Positions 18,098 through 26,809 of a stretch of DNA of 64,000 nt are shown piece by piece. Position numbers and translations under genes: made by a program. The notes under the pieces are model-generated. The model searched no databases and was not told the origin of the DNA. It saw nothing but the letters and a program-made list of their open reading frames with translations. The stretch comes from Streptomyces olindensis. GTDB lineage: Bacteria; Actinomycetota; Actinomycetes; Streptomycetales; Streptomycetaceae. The DNA lies in contig JJOH01000007.1 of NCBI GenBank assembly GCA_000696115.1, positions 124,001 to 188,000 on the forward strand, read 5' to 3'. The first letter of the stretch is position 1; each line of letters opens with the position of its first letter.

Positions 18098-18227
18098 GGA
18101 CGGTCACATCCTCGGATGATCAGGTACGACGGGTGAGCAGCGCCCCGGGCGATCGGGCCCATGCGCGTGCGCGTGGTCATGGGGGCCTTCTCCCTCGTAG
18201 CGCGTCGCGGTGCGCGGTGCGCGGCGA

Positions 18228-18251
18228 GTACCCCGGCTCAGGCGTGCAATC
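18228..18251 (-). promoter_or_regulatory. SigB-type promoter of the dehydrogenase operon
   Basis: Minus strand GATT, 14 bp, GGGTAC: exact consensus fit, 131 bp before the start at 18097. Confidence 0.5.
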
Positions 18252-18368
18252 TCCCCGACATCCGATGCTCACGTCATGCCGATCCGCTGGCCGTCGTCCG
18301 CGTCCGGGACGAGCGCGCGCTGAGCAGCTCAGGCGCGGACCGGTGTGGGCCACTCTGTCCCGAGCTGA

Positions 18369-18955
18369 TCAGCTGTCCTTGCCCATCGCCTTGCGAACGG
18401 CGTCACGAGTCCGGTCGATCACGGCTGCCACGGGTCCCACCGCGACGTTCTCCGCCGCCGTCTCCACTCCCGGATGCGGGCGGGTGGGCGCCATGGCCTC
18501 GGCAGCACGGACAGCCGTGGCCATCATGGCAAGCTGCTGCGCTCCGGCCTTCTCGCGCAGCCCGGGGAACTCGTACTGTTCCTCCGAAGCCGCGTGCTGA
18601 AGCACGTCCGCGCGCAGTTCCGCAACGCGGGCATGAACCCGGGGTCGTCGGGGTTCATATCATCGAGCCGGCTCAGCTTCTCCTTCGCGGCCCGCTCCTC
18701 CTCGAGACGGCCGTCGACCACCTGCTCACCGTCCTGCAGCAGACGGCGGGCTGCCGGGTGGACCACTTCCTCCTCGGCGGTCTCGTGGACGGCCAGCAGG
18801 CGGACGAGTCTGCGGAATGCCTCCGCCCGGTCGTCGGCGGTGGCGTTCTCGACCTCGGCGAAGAGATCACGGATGTGGTTGTGCTGCTGCTTCAGCAGTG
18901 CCACGACATCGTCGTTCTCGCCGGCGTCGTCGAGGTGAGGCATGGCGTCGGTCAA
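18369..18955 (-). pseudogene. Hemerythrin HHE protein with a single-base frameshift
   Basis: From ATG 18955: LLKQQHNHIRDLFAEVENAT, LLAVHETAEEEVVHPAARRL and DDMNPDDPGFMPALR, then a frame change at ~18622; the other frame continues LRADVLQHAASEEQYEFPGL and ends RTRDAVRKAMGKDS. Restoring one G (CGG-GAA-CTG) would give one protein of ~195 residues, closely paralogous to 6774-7364. This is a recent frameshift or a sequencing error; the rest of the gene is well preserved. Confidence 0.85.
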
Positions 18956-19126
18956 GGCAGTCTCCTTGGGGTGCGATTTTCCAAAGCGGCGTCGGCCCGC
19001 AGACAGCGGTCACCTAGGCTTCGTCCAGGTTCTCCCTGGTGACGGGCGGCCGCGACCGCGCGGGGCCGAACGGCGCCGGTGAGAGCCCAGGGCGAGCAGC
19101 CGCCCTCGACCTCGCACGGCTGCCCG

Positions 19127-19151
19127 GCGTCGCGGCCGGTCACGGGGGTAC
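19127..19151 (+). promoter_or_regulatory. SigB-type promoter of recQ
   Basis: GCGT, 15 bp, GGGTAC: exact consensus fit, ending 45 bp before the ATG. The GGGTACCC is palindromic, so a divergent start is also possible. Confidence 0.55.
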
Positions 19152-19196
19152 CCGGGGCGGGTCGCAGGAGTGCCGGGCCGTGAAGGGGGTGTCGCG

Positions 19197-20861
19197 ATGA
19201 GCGTGCGAGACCGGATCACCGAGCTGCGCCGCGTCGCCCGGGAACGGTTCGGGTGGAGCGACCTGGCCGCCGAGCAGACGCAGGCGATGGAGGCACTGCT
19301 CGAGGGCCGCGACGTGCTGGTCGTGATGCCGACCGGTTCCGGCAAATCGGCGATCTACCAGGTGCCGACCGTCATGCTCGGTGGTCCCGCGGTCGTGGTG
19401 TCGCCGCTGATCGCCCTGCAGCGCGACCAGGTCGCCGGCCTGCGGAAGAGCGCGGCACCGGACGCCGTGGCCGTGAACTCCGCACAGCCGGCGTCGGCCA
19501 CCGAGAAGGGCTGGCGGGCGATCCGGAACGGTGAGGCCGAATACCTGTTCCTGTCCCCCGAGCAGCTGACCAAAGACAGTGTCGTGGAACAACTGCGGGA
19601 ACTGGGCCCCTCGCTGTTCGTCGTGGACGAGGCCCACTGCGTCTCCGCCTGGGGACACGACTTCCGCCCCGACTACCTGAACCTGGGCGAGGCCGCCGAA
19701 CGGCTGGGCCGCCCGCCGGTACTCGCTCTGACGGCGACAGCCGCGGCCCCGGTCAGGGCGGACATCGTCGAGCACCTGCACATGCGCGAGGCCCACGTCG
19801 TGACGACCGGGACCGACCGGCCCACCATCCACCTGACGGTGCGCACCTTCACCGACGACCCCACCAAACGCGAGACCGTCGCACGCTGGACTGCCCAGGC
19901 GTGCGCCCCGGGCATCCTCTACACCGCCACCCGCAAAGACGCCGAGACGTACGCGGGGCGACTGCGGCAAGACGGCGTGGACGCCGAGGCGTACCACGCG
20001 GGGATGAAGGCAGCGGAGCGGCGCCGGATCCACGACGGCTTCATGGCCGGCGCTCCCGCCGTGGTGGTGGCCACCTCCGCGTTCGGGATGGGCATCGACA
20101 AGCCCGACGTACGGTTCGTCGCCCACGCGTCCGTCCCGGAGTCACTGGACTCCTACTACCAGGAGATCGGACGCGCCGGCCGGGACGGGGAGCCGGCAGA
20201 GGCGGTGCTGTTCTACCGCCCCGAGGACCTGGGACTGCAGAAGTTCCTCACCGCCAGGTCCCTGGACGCCGACGCACTGCGCCGGATCATGACCACGCTG
20301 CTCGGCCAGGACGCCCCGCAGAGCCGTAGCCGGACAGCGCAGCTCTGCGGCCTGTCGCGCCGGAAGACCAGCGATCTGCTGAACCTGCTGGAAGAGGCGG
20401 GAGCGGTGACCGTCGACGGCAGGCGCCGCGCAGTCCGGGCTCTGCCCGGCCGCACGGCGGACGAGGCCGCGGAAGGAGCGGCACGGGTGTTCGAGCGGCG
20501 GCGCCGCGTCGACCGCTCCCGCATCGAGATGATGCGCGGCTACGCCGAGACGCCCACCTGCCGCCGCCAGTACCTTCTGGGCTACTTCGGCGAGCAGCTC
20601 GACGCACCGTGCGGACGGTGCGACGTGTGCGACCGCGAGGACGAGCACCCCGCCACCGGAGCCGGGCACCGGGACGCCCCTCCCCCGCCCTGGCATGGCA
20701 GGCCCTATGAGACGAACGACCGGGTGCGCCACGCGGAGTGGGGTGCGGGCACCGTTATGGGCACGGAGGAGGACCGCCTCGTCGTGCTGTTCGAGCAGGT
20801 CGGCTACAAGACGCTGTCCCTGACAGCAGTACAGGAAGGCGACTTGCTGACCGGCGCCTGA
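19197..20861 (+). CDS. recQ: RecQ-family ATP-dependent DNA helicase with C-terminal DUF3553-like domain
   Basis: A 554-residue 3'-5' superfamily-2 DNA helicase. Motif I is MPTGSGKSAIYQVP (~50), motif II DEAHCVSAWGHDFRPDYL (~148), motif III ALTATAAAPV, motif V VVATSAFGMGIDKPDVRFV (~290) and motif VI YYQEIGRAGRDGEP (~318). The RQC zinc site follows as RRQYLLGYFGEQL...PCGRCDVC (~455-480). HRDC is missing; instead residues ~500-554 (NDRVRHAEWGAGTVMGTEED, RLVVLFEQVGYKTLSL) resemble the tudor-like DUF3553 tail of UvrD/PcrA. The ATG at 19197 is the first residue matching RecQ. It probably unwinds recombination or repair intermediates; the stress promoter suggests induction. Confidence 0.93.
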   Translation: MSVRDRITELRRVARERFGWSDLAAEQTQAMEALLEGRDVLVVMPTGSGKSAIYQVPTVMLGGPAVVVSPLIALQRDQVAGLRKSAAPDAVAVNSAQPASATEKGWRAIRNGEAEYLFLSPEQLTKDSVVEQLRELGPSLFVVDEAHCVSAWGHDFRPDYLNLGEAAERLGRPPVLALTATAAAPVRADIVEHLHMREAHVVTTGTDRPTIHLTVRTFTDDPTKRETVARWTAQACAPGILYTATRKDAETYAGRLRQDGVDAEAYHAGMKAAERRRIHDGFMAGAPAVVVATSAFGMGIDKPDVRFVAHASVPESLDSYYQEIGRAGRDGEPAEAVLFYRPEDLGLQKFLTARSLDADALRRIMTTLLGQDAPQSRSRTAQLCGLSRRKTSDLLNLLEEAGAVTVDGRRRAVRALPGRTADEAAEGAARVFERRRRVDRSRIEMMRGYAETPTCRRQYLLGYFGEQLDAPCGRCDVCDREDEHPATGAGHRDAPPPPWHGRPYETNDRVRHAEWGAGTVMGTEEDRLVVLFEQVGYKTLSLTAVQEGDLLTGA

Positions 20862-20974
20862 CGGAGGCCGGCGAAGCCGCCGACGCCGCCCGCACTGCGG
20901 CCAACGCGCCCGGCGACCGGGCCGGGCCGTGACCGGGCCGAGCAACACGTGAAACACCAAAAACGGTGGGCCGT

Positions 20975-20999
20975 GCCGCGGCGGGGTACCCGCCTTTGG
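20975..20999 (+). promoter_or_regulatory. GGGTAC promoter box of the membrane-anchored HHE gene
   Basis: GGTG, 15 bp, GGGTAC, ending 66 bp before the ATG; -35 imperfect. Confidence 0.45.
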
Positions 21000-21065
21000 G
21001 ACGCTGTCGGCAGCCGCTCGGGCGGACGGGCGTCGCGGCCGGTCTGTGGAGCAGAGGAGAGATCC

Positions 21066-21740
21066 ATGCCCGAGACGATCAAAGAGCAGACGGTTGAGCA
21101 ACTGGGCGGTCCGAGCAGCGTGCTGGCCAGGCAGCGCCGTGATCATGCCGAGATGGACAGGTTGATGGACCGCTATTCGACCCTGGCGGACGGCGAGGAC
21201 CGTGAACGGGTCCTGCAGGAGACCGTCCAGCTGGTCTTCAGTCATGCCTTCGCCGAGGAGACCGTGCTGTGGCCCGCCGTCCGGCGCACGGTCGAGGACG
21301 GGCACGAGTTGACCTTGCGGGTCGAGGAGGAACACCAGCAGATCAACGATCTTGTCGCCGACATCGAACGCCTGAGTCCGGGCTCTCCCGAGCGTGAGGA
21401 GAAGGTACGACGGGTCTTCGCGCTGATACGGCAGGACATCCGCGACGAGGAGGACCTCGTGCTGCCCCGGCTACAGGAAGCGCTGCCAGCCACGCAGCTG
21501 CGCCGGCTCGGCACGGCATGGGACACGGTGCGACGCAGCGCGCCCACCCACCCCCACCCCGTCATCCCCCGGCGCCCGCCCGGCAACGCGGTCCTGGGTG
21601 TGCCGCTCGGTCTCTACGACCGGCTGCGCGACGCCTTCGGACTGAGCACGTCCATGGCCACTGCCAAGAAGGTGTTCACCGGGCTCGCCGGGGTCCTGGT
21701 GCTGGCCGCGGCCGTCGCGATGCGCCGCAGACGACGTTGA
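21066..21740 (+). CDS. Hemerythrin HHE protein with C-terminal membrane anchor
   Basis: A 224-residue protein. HHE ligands: RQRRDHAEMDRLMDRY (~22), FSHAFAEETVLWPAVRR (~58), RVEEEHQQINDLVADIE (~80) and DIRDEEDLVLPRLQE (~122). Residues ~200-218 (VFTGLAGVLVLAAAVAM) form one membrane helix with a C-terminal RRRRR stop-transfer, placing the diiron domain in the cytoplasm. The ATG follows GGAGAGATCC. It is unlike the 6774-type hemerythrins (no KAMGK tail). Likely O2/NO sensing or scavenging at the membrane. Confidence 0.8.
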   Translation: MPETIKEQTVEQLGGPSSVLARQRRDHAEMDRLMDRYSTLADGEDRERVLQETVQLVFSHAFAEETVLWPAVRRTVEDGHELTLRVEEEHQQINDLVADIERLSPGSPEREEKVRRVFALIRQDIRDEEDLVLPRLQEALPATQLRRLGTAWDTVRRSAPTHPHPVIPRRPPGNAVLGVPLGLYDRLRDAFGLSTSMATAKKVFTGLAGVLVLAAAVAMRRRRR

Positions 21741-21823
21741 ACCAACCGGGTGCGGCGCTGAGTGCCGAGGGCAGCACGGGCACGCCGTCGACGCCGGCAC
21801 GCATCTCCTGATCGGGAGGCATC

Positions 21824-22087
21824 ATGTCCGTGTGGTCATGGGTCCGCGAACACCTGGGGGGTCGCACGAACGAGCCCTCCGCAGAGGTCCGTTCGGGTCG
21901 GCCCGAGAACACCGGCGGTAAGCCGGACACCGAGGCGGCGGACCGGCACAGCACGACGGGGACGACGCCCAACGACGTCTTCGTGGGCCGGGTCGCGGGC
22001 GACGACCCCGGCTACCTGGAGACGGGCGCCGACAAGCGCGCCGAACCGGACACCGGAGAGGGCGACGAGACCACGACATCGACGTAG
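21824..22087 (+). CDS. Small hydrophilic protein, unknown
   Basis: An 87-residue protein, MSVWSWVREHLGGRTNE then Gly/Thr/Asp-rich sequence with NDVFVGRVAGDDPGYLETGA. GGGAGGC lies 5 bp before the ATG. Part of the central motif (VFVGRVAGDD.GY.ETGA) recurs in Streptomyces hypothetical proteins, as I recall. It lies 83 bp after the HHE gene and may share its transcript. No function can be given. Confidence 0.55.
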   Translation: MSVWSWVREHLGGRTNEPSAEVRSGRPENTGGKPDTEAADRHSTTGTTPNDVFVGRVAGDDPGYLETGADKRAEPDTGEGDETTTST

Positions 22088-22397
22088 GGAAGACACCGCC
22101 CGGCCTCGTTGATCGCCCAGCAGGCGTCCCGGCCGGACGAACTGGCCGTCCACGTGCCGAATCCACCCATGTCCTCGCTGTGCCGCCGGCCGAGTGACCG
22201 CCGCGAGGCCGGTTGGCGCGGGAAACCGGCTTCCAACTCCTGCGACGTCGAGCATGGGCGGCGTTCCCCCTCCCTGTCCTGAAGCGTGTCTCCTCTCCCT
22301 GAGGGCCGTGCACTTGTGCTTGGCCCTGTCCTGTGTGGCGGGTACCCGGCGCCGGGCATCCCCAGCCGACGTCGCCGTACGGCAGGAAAGAGGGGCC
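22088..22397. other. Leader of the DUF2243-CtaG chimera
   Basis: No gene. GGGTAC at 22340-22345, 52 bp before the ATG at 22398, has no good -35 partner. Confidence 0.45.
22340..22345 (+). promoter_or_regulatory. GGGTAC box, -35 not evident
   Basis: The hexamer lies 52 bp upstream of ATG 22398; no GNNT at 14-16 bp. Confidence 0.35.
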
Positions 22398-23300
22398 ATG
22401 AGCGACTCCGTCCGGTCCGACACCGCACCGGGCACCCGCTCCGCGTCCCGCAGGTCCATGGCCGTCTGCGCGCTGATCGGTGCGGCGGTCATGGCCTCGG
22501 TCGACGAGATCGTCTTCCATCAGCTCCTGGGGTGGCACCACTTCTACGATCGTTCCACCTCCGGCGTGGGTCTGCTGTCCGACGGACTGCTGCACACCGC
22601 CGAACTGCTGGCTCTGGTCGCGGGGTTCTTCCTCTACGCCGATCTGCGCCACCGCAGGGCCCTGGCGCCGGCCCACGCGTGGTCGGGCTTCTTCCTGGGG
22701 CTGGCCGCCCCGCTGCTGTTCGTCGTGGCCCGGCCCCTCACCCTCGCCCTGCGAGCCCTCAGGCCCGGCCGGCCACGACGACGCCTGCTGGTTCTCGCGC
22801 GATCCCGTCCCGTCGGCTGGCTCGTCCTCCCACCGCTGGCGGCCTTGTTGGACGTGGGCGGCCTGTGGCTGCTGTATCGGACGGAGCTGTTCGCGACCAT
22901 GCGGCACCAGCCGTTGCTGCACGGCGTGGTGCACGCGCACATGCTGGCGGCAGGCTTCGTGTTCACCTTCGCCGTGTGCCAGCTCGATCCGGTGCGCCGT
23001 CGCTGGAGTGTCGCCGTACGCGGTGCCACCTTGCTGGCCGCCGGCACCGCGCACGCGGTGCTCGCCAAGACCCTGTACGCATCGCCGCCGCCCGGCACCG
23101 ACTTCACTCCTGCCGACCTGCACAGAGGCGCCCAATGGATGTACTACGGCGGCGATGTGGTGGACGCGGCCATGGCCGTGGTGCTGGGGGTGGGCTGGTA
23201 CGCGGCCGGCGGACGTGCCCGTGCCCGTCGAACCCGACGTGGAGCTGCCCCGACCGGCTCCAAAACAGAGGTTGACCAGTGCAGCCGGGGCACTTGGTGA
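22398..23300 (+). CDS. Chimeric membrane protein: DUF2243 N-terminus fused to CtaG-type C-terminus
   Basis: A ~300-residue polytopic protein. Residues ~20-100 (AVCALIGAAVMASVDEIVFH, QLLGWHHFYDRSTSGVGLLS, DGLLHTAELLALVAGFFLYA) are the first part of DUF2243. At FFLGLAAPLLFVVARP the sequence switches to a caa3-type oxidase assembly factor CtaG core: LLDVGGLWLLYRTELFATMR, GVVHAHMLAAGFVFTFAVCQ and AQWMYYGGDVVDAAMAVVLG. These are normally two adjacent genes, so an in-frame deletion of about the last third of DUF2243 and first third of CtaG is inferred. The ATG follows GGAAAGAGG. Whether the hybrid is made or works is unknown; CtaG copper-delivery helices are incomplete. Confidence 0.75.
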   Translation: MSDSVRSDTAPGTRSASRRSMAVCALIGAAVMASVDEIVFHQLLGWHHFYDRSTSGVGLLSDGLLHTAELLALVAGFFLYADLRHRRALAPAHAWSGFFLGLAAPLLFVVARPLTLALRALRPGRPRRRLLVLARSRPVGWLVLPPLAALLDVGGLWLLYRTELFATMRHQPLLHGVVHAHMLAAGFVFTFAVCQLDPVRRRWSVAVRGATLLAAGTAHAVLAKTLYASPPPGTDFTPADLHRGAQWMYYGGDVVDAAMAVVLGVGWYAAGGRARARRTRRGAAPTGSKTEVDQCSRGTW

Positions 23301-23640
23301 CCGTCGGCAGGGCGCCAGTACGGCGACATCCGCAATCTGGTCGACGAGGTGGAGAAGACCACGGGGGACGAGCGGCGGGCCGCCTTTCGCCGCCTCGTCC
23401 GCCTGCTCGCCGTGCACGAGACGGCCGAGGAGGAGGTGATCCATCCCTTCACCCGCCGGGCAGGGCCGGGCGGGAAGGTGGTTGAGGAACGGCTGCGTGA
23501 GGGACGCGAGGCCAGGGAGCTGTTGTCCTGCCTGGACGGGATGGATACCGACGGCCCGAAGTTCCTGCCCGAGCCGCAGGTGCGCCTCGATGTGATGCGG
23601 CACGCCCGGGCCAAGGAGCGGCACCGAGTCCCGGTGGGAC
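23301..23640 (+). pseudogene. Hemerythrin HHE remnant
   Basis: Reads YGDIRNLVDEVEKTTGDERR, AFRRLVRLLAVHETAEEEVI, HPFTRRAGPGGKVVEERLRE and CLDGMDTDGPKFLPEPQVRL then degenerates; the third ligand region and the tail are lost. It is paralogous to 6774-7364 and has no start codon of its own. The frame happens to stay open into the downstream ctaC. Confidence 0.8.
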
Positions 23641-24239
23641 TGCTCTACCGTGCGGGGGCACGGGATTCGCCGTGTTCCAGCCGACGAGGACCTCTGCCGA
23701 GACGTTGGGCTGAGGGGGCCGCAGACTCCCCCGACGGGCCGGAGTCGGCGTCGCAACGGCGGCTGGCCGCCTTTGGGAGAGACAGCGAAACAGAAGCAGG
23801 GCGCCGCCGGGCGCTGGGCGCCCACTCTGACGGGCCTACAGCCGGTGTCGTGGTCGATGACCATCGCAGCCCAGGTGCTCGTCGACGAAGAACTCACGTA
23901 AAACAACGGTCGTCGGTGCAGTACCGCAGCAGCTCCCTCAACAGCTCCGCTGCATCGGCGACGGCTTTGACGACCTCCTGGAGGGCAAGCCGTTCGGGTA
24001 GCCGTTCGGGTGGGATGATCGCCGGCCGCTTATCACCCCAGGTCTTGGACGAGAAGATGCAGGCTCGAGAGCGATGCGACATCACGTGGGTGGGCGGCGC
24101 GTTGAGTGCCCCGGGGCCGAAGGGGATCAGTAGGTTTTGTCCGCATACACATCCAAAACCGATGCCCGACGCAGGGCGGCGAGCGACCGGTGAGGCAGCC
24201 GCAGCGGCCGGGCGGACAAGATTCTCGGGAAGGCGCTAC
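23641..24239. other. Degenerate stretch upstream of ctaC
   Basis: No clear gene. A 63-codon minus-strand frame (23894-24085) contains PERLPERLALQEVVKAVADA and LLRELLRYCTDD, helical and of plausible codon use, but unrecognised. Confidence 0.35.
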
Positions 24240-25241
24240 GTGAGTCCCAACGGATCTGACCTCCCGCACGCCCTGGGGGGCGAGGGCGGTACCCCCACGC
24301 CGCGGCGGCCGACGCGGCGGAAGCCCGTGCAGGCACTGGCTGCGGGCCTGGTCCTGGCGACCGCCACCAGTTGTACGTACAAGGACTTCCCCCGCCTGGG
24401 GATGCCCACCCCGGTAACGGAGGAGGCTCCGCGGATCCTTTCCCTGTGGCAGGGTTCCTGGGCGGCTGCGCTGGCCGTGGGAGTGGTGGTCTGGGGGCTG
24501 ATCCTGTGGGCGGCGATCTTTCACCGGCGCAGCAGGACGAAGGTCGAAGTTCCCCCGCAGACCCGGTACAACATGCCGATCGAGGCGCTGTACACCACGG
24601 TTCCGCTGATCATCGTCTCGGTCCTCTTCTACTTCACCGCCCGCGACGAGTCCGAGCTCCTCGCACTCTCCGAACGGCCGGCCCACACGATCGGCGTGGT
24701 CGGCTTCCAGTGGAGCTGGGGCTTCAACTACATCGAGAACGTGGACGGCAAGGCAGATACGGGCAACGCGAACGCCGATCCCGACCTGAGGATCGTTCCG
24801 GACAGGTACAGCAAGGATTTCCCCAAAGGCGCCGAAGGTGTCTACGACGTGGGCGTCCCCAGCACCCGCAACCCGCAGACCGGCAATCCCGGCCCGACGC
24901 TGTGGCTACCGATGGGCGAGAAGGTCCGGTTCGTCCTGTCCTCGCGTGACGTCATCCATTCTTTCTGGGTGTTGCCGTTCCTGATGAAGCAGGACGTTTT
25001 CCCGGGCCACAATGTCAATGCCTTCGAGGTGACCCCCAACCGCGAAGGCACCTTCCGGGGGAAGTGCGCCGAACTTTGCGGCGTCGACCACGCCCGGATG
25101 CTGTTCAACGTCAAAGTCGTCACCCCTGACCGCTATCAGCAGCACCTCGAGGAACTGGCCGCCAAGGGGCAGCGCGGCTTCATTCCGGCGGGCATCGACA
25201 TCACTGACCCGGCCAGAAACGCTGAGCCACGCAAACTGTAA
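24240..25241 (+). CDS. ctaC: Cytochrome c oxidase subunit II
   Basis: A 333-residue lipoprotein subunit of the aa3-type terminal oxidase; takes electrons from cytochrome c at CuA. Signal with lipobox ATATSCTYKD (~45); two membrane helices (~75-100 WQGSWAAALAVGVVVWGLIL; ~125 YTTVPLIIVSVLFYF); VVGFQWSWGFNYIE (aromatic patch). The CuA ligands are all present: DVIHSFWVLPFLM (His) and KCAELCGVDHARMLFNV (C-x3-C-x3-H-x2-M). The GTG at 24240 after GGAAGG gives the expected VSPNGSD start; the open frame upstream is a hemerythrin relic. Immediately 3' a possible ATGAGCAAAG start of ctaD ends after 11 codons, while ctaD debris lies at 3.2-3.6 kb. It is therefore an orphan second copy of subunit II. Confidence 0.93.
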   Translation: MSPNGSDLPHALGGEGGTPTPRRPTRRKPVQALAAGLVLATATSCTYKDFPRLGMPTPVTEEAPRILSLWQGSWAAALAVGVVVWGLILWAAIFHRRSRTKVEVPPQTRYNMPIEALYTTVPLIIVSVLFYFTARDESELLALSERPAHTIGVVGFQWSWGFNYIENVDGKADTGNANADPDLRIVPDRYSKDFPKGAEGVYDVGVPSTRNPQTGNPGPTLWLPMGEKVRFVLSSRDVIHSFWVLPFLMKQDVFPGHNVNAFEVTPNREGTFRGKCAELCGVDHARMLFNVKVVTPDRYQQHLEELAAKGQRGFIPAGIDITDPARNAEPRKL

Positions 25242-25452
25242 GGACCCCGGGGATGAGCAAAGTCACGGCCGTTCCGGGCGGTTGCTGAAGCAGGCAGAGC
25301 AGGGTGTGCTCGCTCCAGCTCGCAGTGCAGGTCGCTGAGGCGGGGAGTCTCGGCCGGCTTCGCCGCTCGTGGAGCTCTGCGGCGACGGCCCCGCGCAGGC
25401 CGTCAACGAGCCAGCGCCTCATCAGCCAGGCATCGGCGCCACACGGCGTCGA
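25242..25452. other. Degenerate 3' flank of ctaC
   Basis: An 11-codon ORF (25253) and a minus-strand fragment ARWLVDGLRGAVAAELHER are visible; neither can be assigned. The expected ctaD gene is missing. Confidence 0.4.
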
Positions 25453-26019
25453 TCAGCCGTGGTGTCGAGCGAAATGTCCGGCTTCAACAAGACGGCGGTT
25501 CCACCATCCGGGGCGGGCTGCCGCGATCGCCTTCAGCCGGCGGTGTTCCGCACGCTGGGCGGCGACGAGGAGGGGAACCAGCGCAGGAGTCAGCAGCGGC
25601 AGGTGTCGCGGAGCGGATTCGTTCTCCAGGAGCAGGGCTGCCACGGCCGCGGTACCGGAGACGTAGAGGATCGGGTTGTAGTACGGCATGAGCTGCGGGC
25701 CAAGCCCTTCGCAGTCCGTGAGCCACGGAAGACCCAGCCGCGTCCGCCTGCGCGGCCAGCCCGTCAGGTGGGCGATCACCGCAGCCAGGCTCACGCTGTT
25801 GAGCACGGCGAAGGCCGGATCGTCCCGCGAGGGCCGGGTGCCCCCCGCCCGCCAGGCCGTTGCCGTACCGACAGCCCACGCGCTCGCAGCGGTGAATGGT
25901 CCCAGAAGCGACGCCAAGGGCATCCCGACGCCTGCGGCCAGTTCGAAGAAGGCGTGTGTGGCCGTCGCGGCTGCGGTGACCCTGGTCAGAGGCCGACGTC
26001 GGCGCGCCGTCCGGTTCAT
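25453..26019 (-). CDS. Polytopic membrane protein, unknown
   Basis: A 188-residue protein with an Arg-rich N-terminus (MNRTARRRRPLTRV) and about five hydrophobic segments (ATATHAFFELAAGVGMPLAS, WAVGTATAW, AFAVLNSVSLAAVIAHLTGW, YYNPILYVSGTAAVAALLL, LLTPALVPLLVAAQ). The start at 26019 is preferred because GGAGGAGG lies at correct spacing; the GTG at 26028 is too close. No family recognised. No partner gene. Confidence 0.6.
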   Translation of the reverse strand: MNRTARRRRPLTRVTAAATATHAFFELAAGVGMPLASLLGPFTAASAWAVGTATAWRAGGTRPSRDDPAFAVLNSVSLAAVIAHLTGWPRRRTRLGLPWLTDCEGLGPQLMPYYNPILYVSGTAAVAALLLENESAPRHLPLLTPALVPLLVAAQRAEHRRLKAIAAARPGWWNRRLVEAGHFARHHG

Positions 26020-26380
26020 CGCCGTCACCTCCTCCGCCTCCGGGCGTTCCGCCTGCTGTCCTGCTCATGGCCGCCCTGGTGCGGGCGGCATCGGCTCCGA
26101 CGGTGTGGGTCGCACCGGCTCGCTGCCCTGGTGTCGTTGCCGTCGCGGATACCCAGAGTCGCGCGTCGCCACCCACTGGCCCTCGCGTGTATACCCGGCG
26201 GCTGATGATCGCGGATCTACCGCATGCGTTGGCGCGCGGCGCCGGGTCAGCACCGGGCGTACGGTGGACCGGCGGAGCGTCGAAGCGTTCTGCGGGGAGG
26301 GGGGTTCACCGCGCGCCTGCCTCGGCCGTCGACCGGTTCGGCAGGCAGCCACCACAGCGAGCGCTGGAGGGCCGGTTCCG
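26020..26380. other. No supportable gene
   Basis: A GGGTAT box faces the membrane-protein gene at ~26198; otherwise featureless. Confidence 0.4.
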
Positions 26381-26786
26381 ATGGCCACGCCGGTTATGGA
26401 CAAGGCGGAGCAGATTTCCGCTACATTCCCGTACATCACGGTCACCTTCCGGATCCGCCGGTTCAACCCGGAGGTCTCCGCGGAGGCGACCTGGCAGGAC
26501 TTCCTGGTCGAGATCGATCCGAAGGAGCGCGTCCTCGACGGTCTGCAAGCTCATGCCCACCCGCGAGATGCTGCTCACGGGGAACGACGCCCCGGCGTGG
26601 GAGCCGGAGCAGGTGGTCCGTGCCCACTGGTTCGACACCTGGCGTGCCGTCGGAGCCCTGGCGGCCCGACGGGGGATCAGCGCTGAGGACGCCCTCGCCC
26701 TCATGCGCGCCGAGGCCCTCCGCACCGGCAGGGCATTGCCGGACATCACCAGGGACATCTTGCGCGACCCGCCCGGTACGTCGTAG
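26381..26786 (+). pseudogene. SdhB N-terminal fragment joined to an ANTAR-like tail
   Basis: From ATG 26381 (site GGAGGG): MATPVMDKAEQ then PYITVTFRIRRFNPEVSAEA and EIDPKERVLDGLQ, the N-terminus of the succinate dehydrogenase iron-sulfur subunit up to the start of the 2Fe-2S domain. At ~26555 the homology breaks; in the next frame DTWRAVGALAARRGISAEDA, LALMRAEALRTGRALPDITR and DIL follow, resembling the three-helix ANTAR RNA-binding domain. No cysteines of either cluster of SdhB remain. This is a recombination product, not a functional gene. Confidence 0.6.
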
Positions 26787-26809
26787 GCGCGCGGGTCCAA
26801 AGCAACTGC

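Noticed and set aside
23349..25241. A single 630-codon protein joining hemerythrin and oxidase subunit II
   Set aside because: The middle ~250 codons are not protein-like, and ctaC has its own GTG, ribosome site and lipobox; the open frame is chance read-through of a relic.
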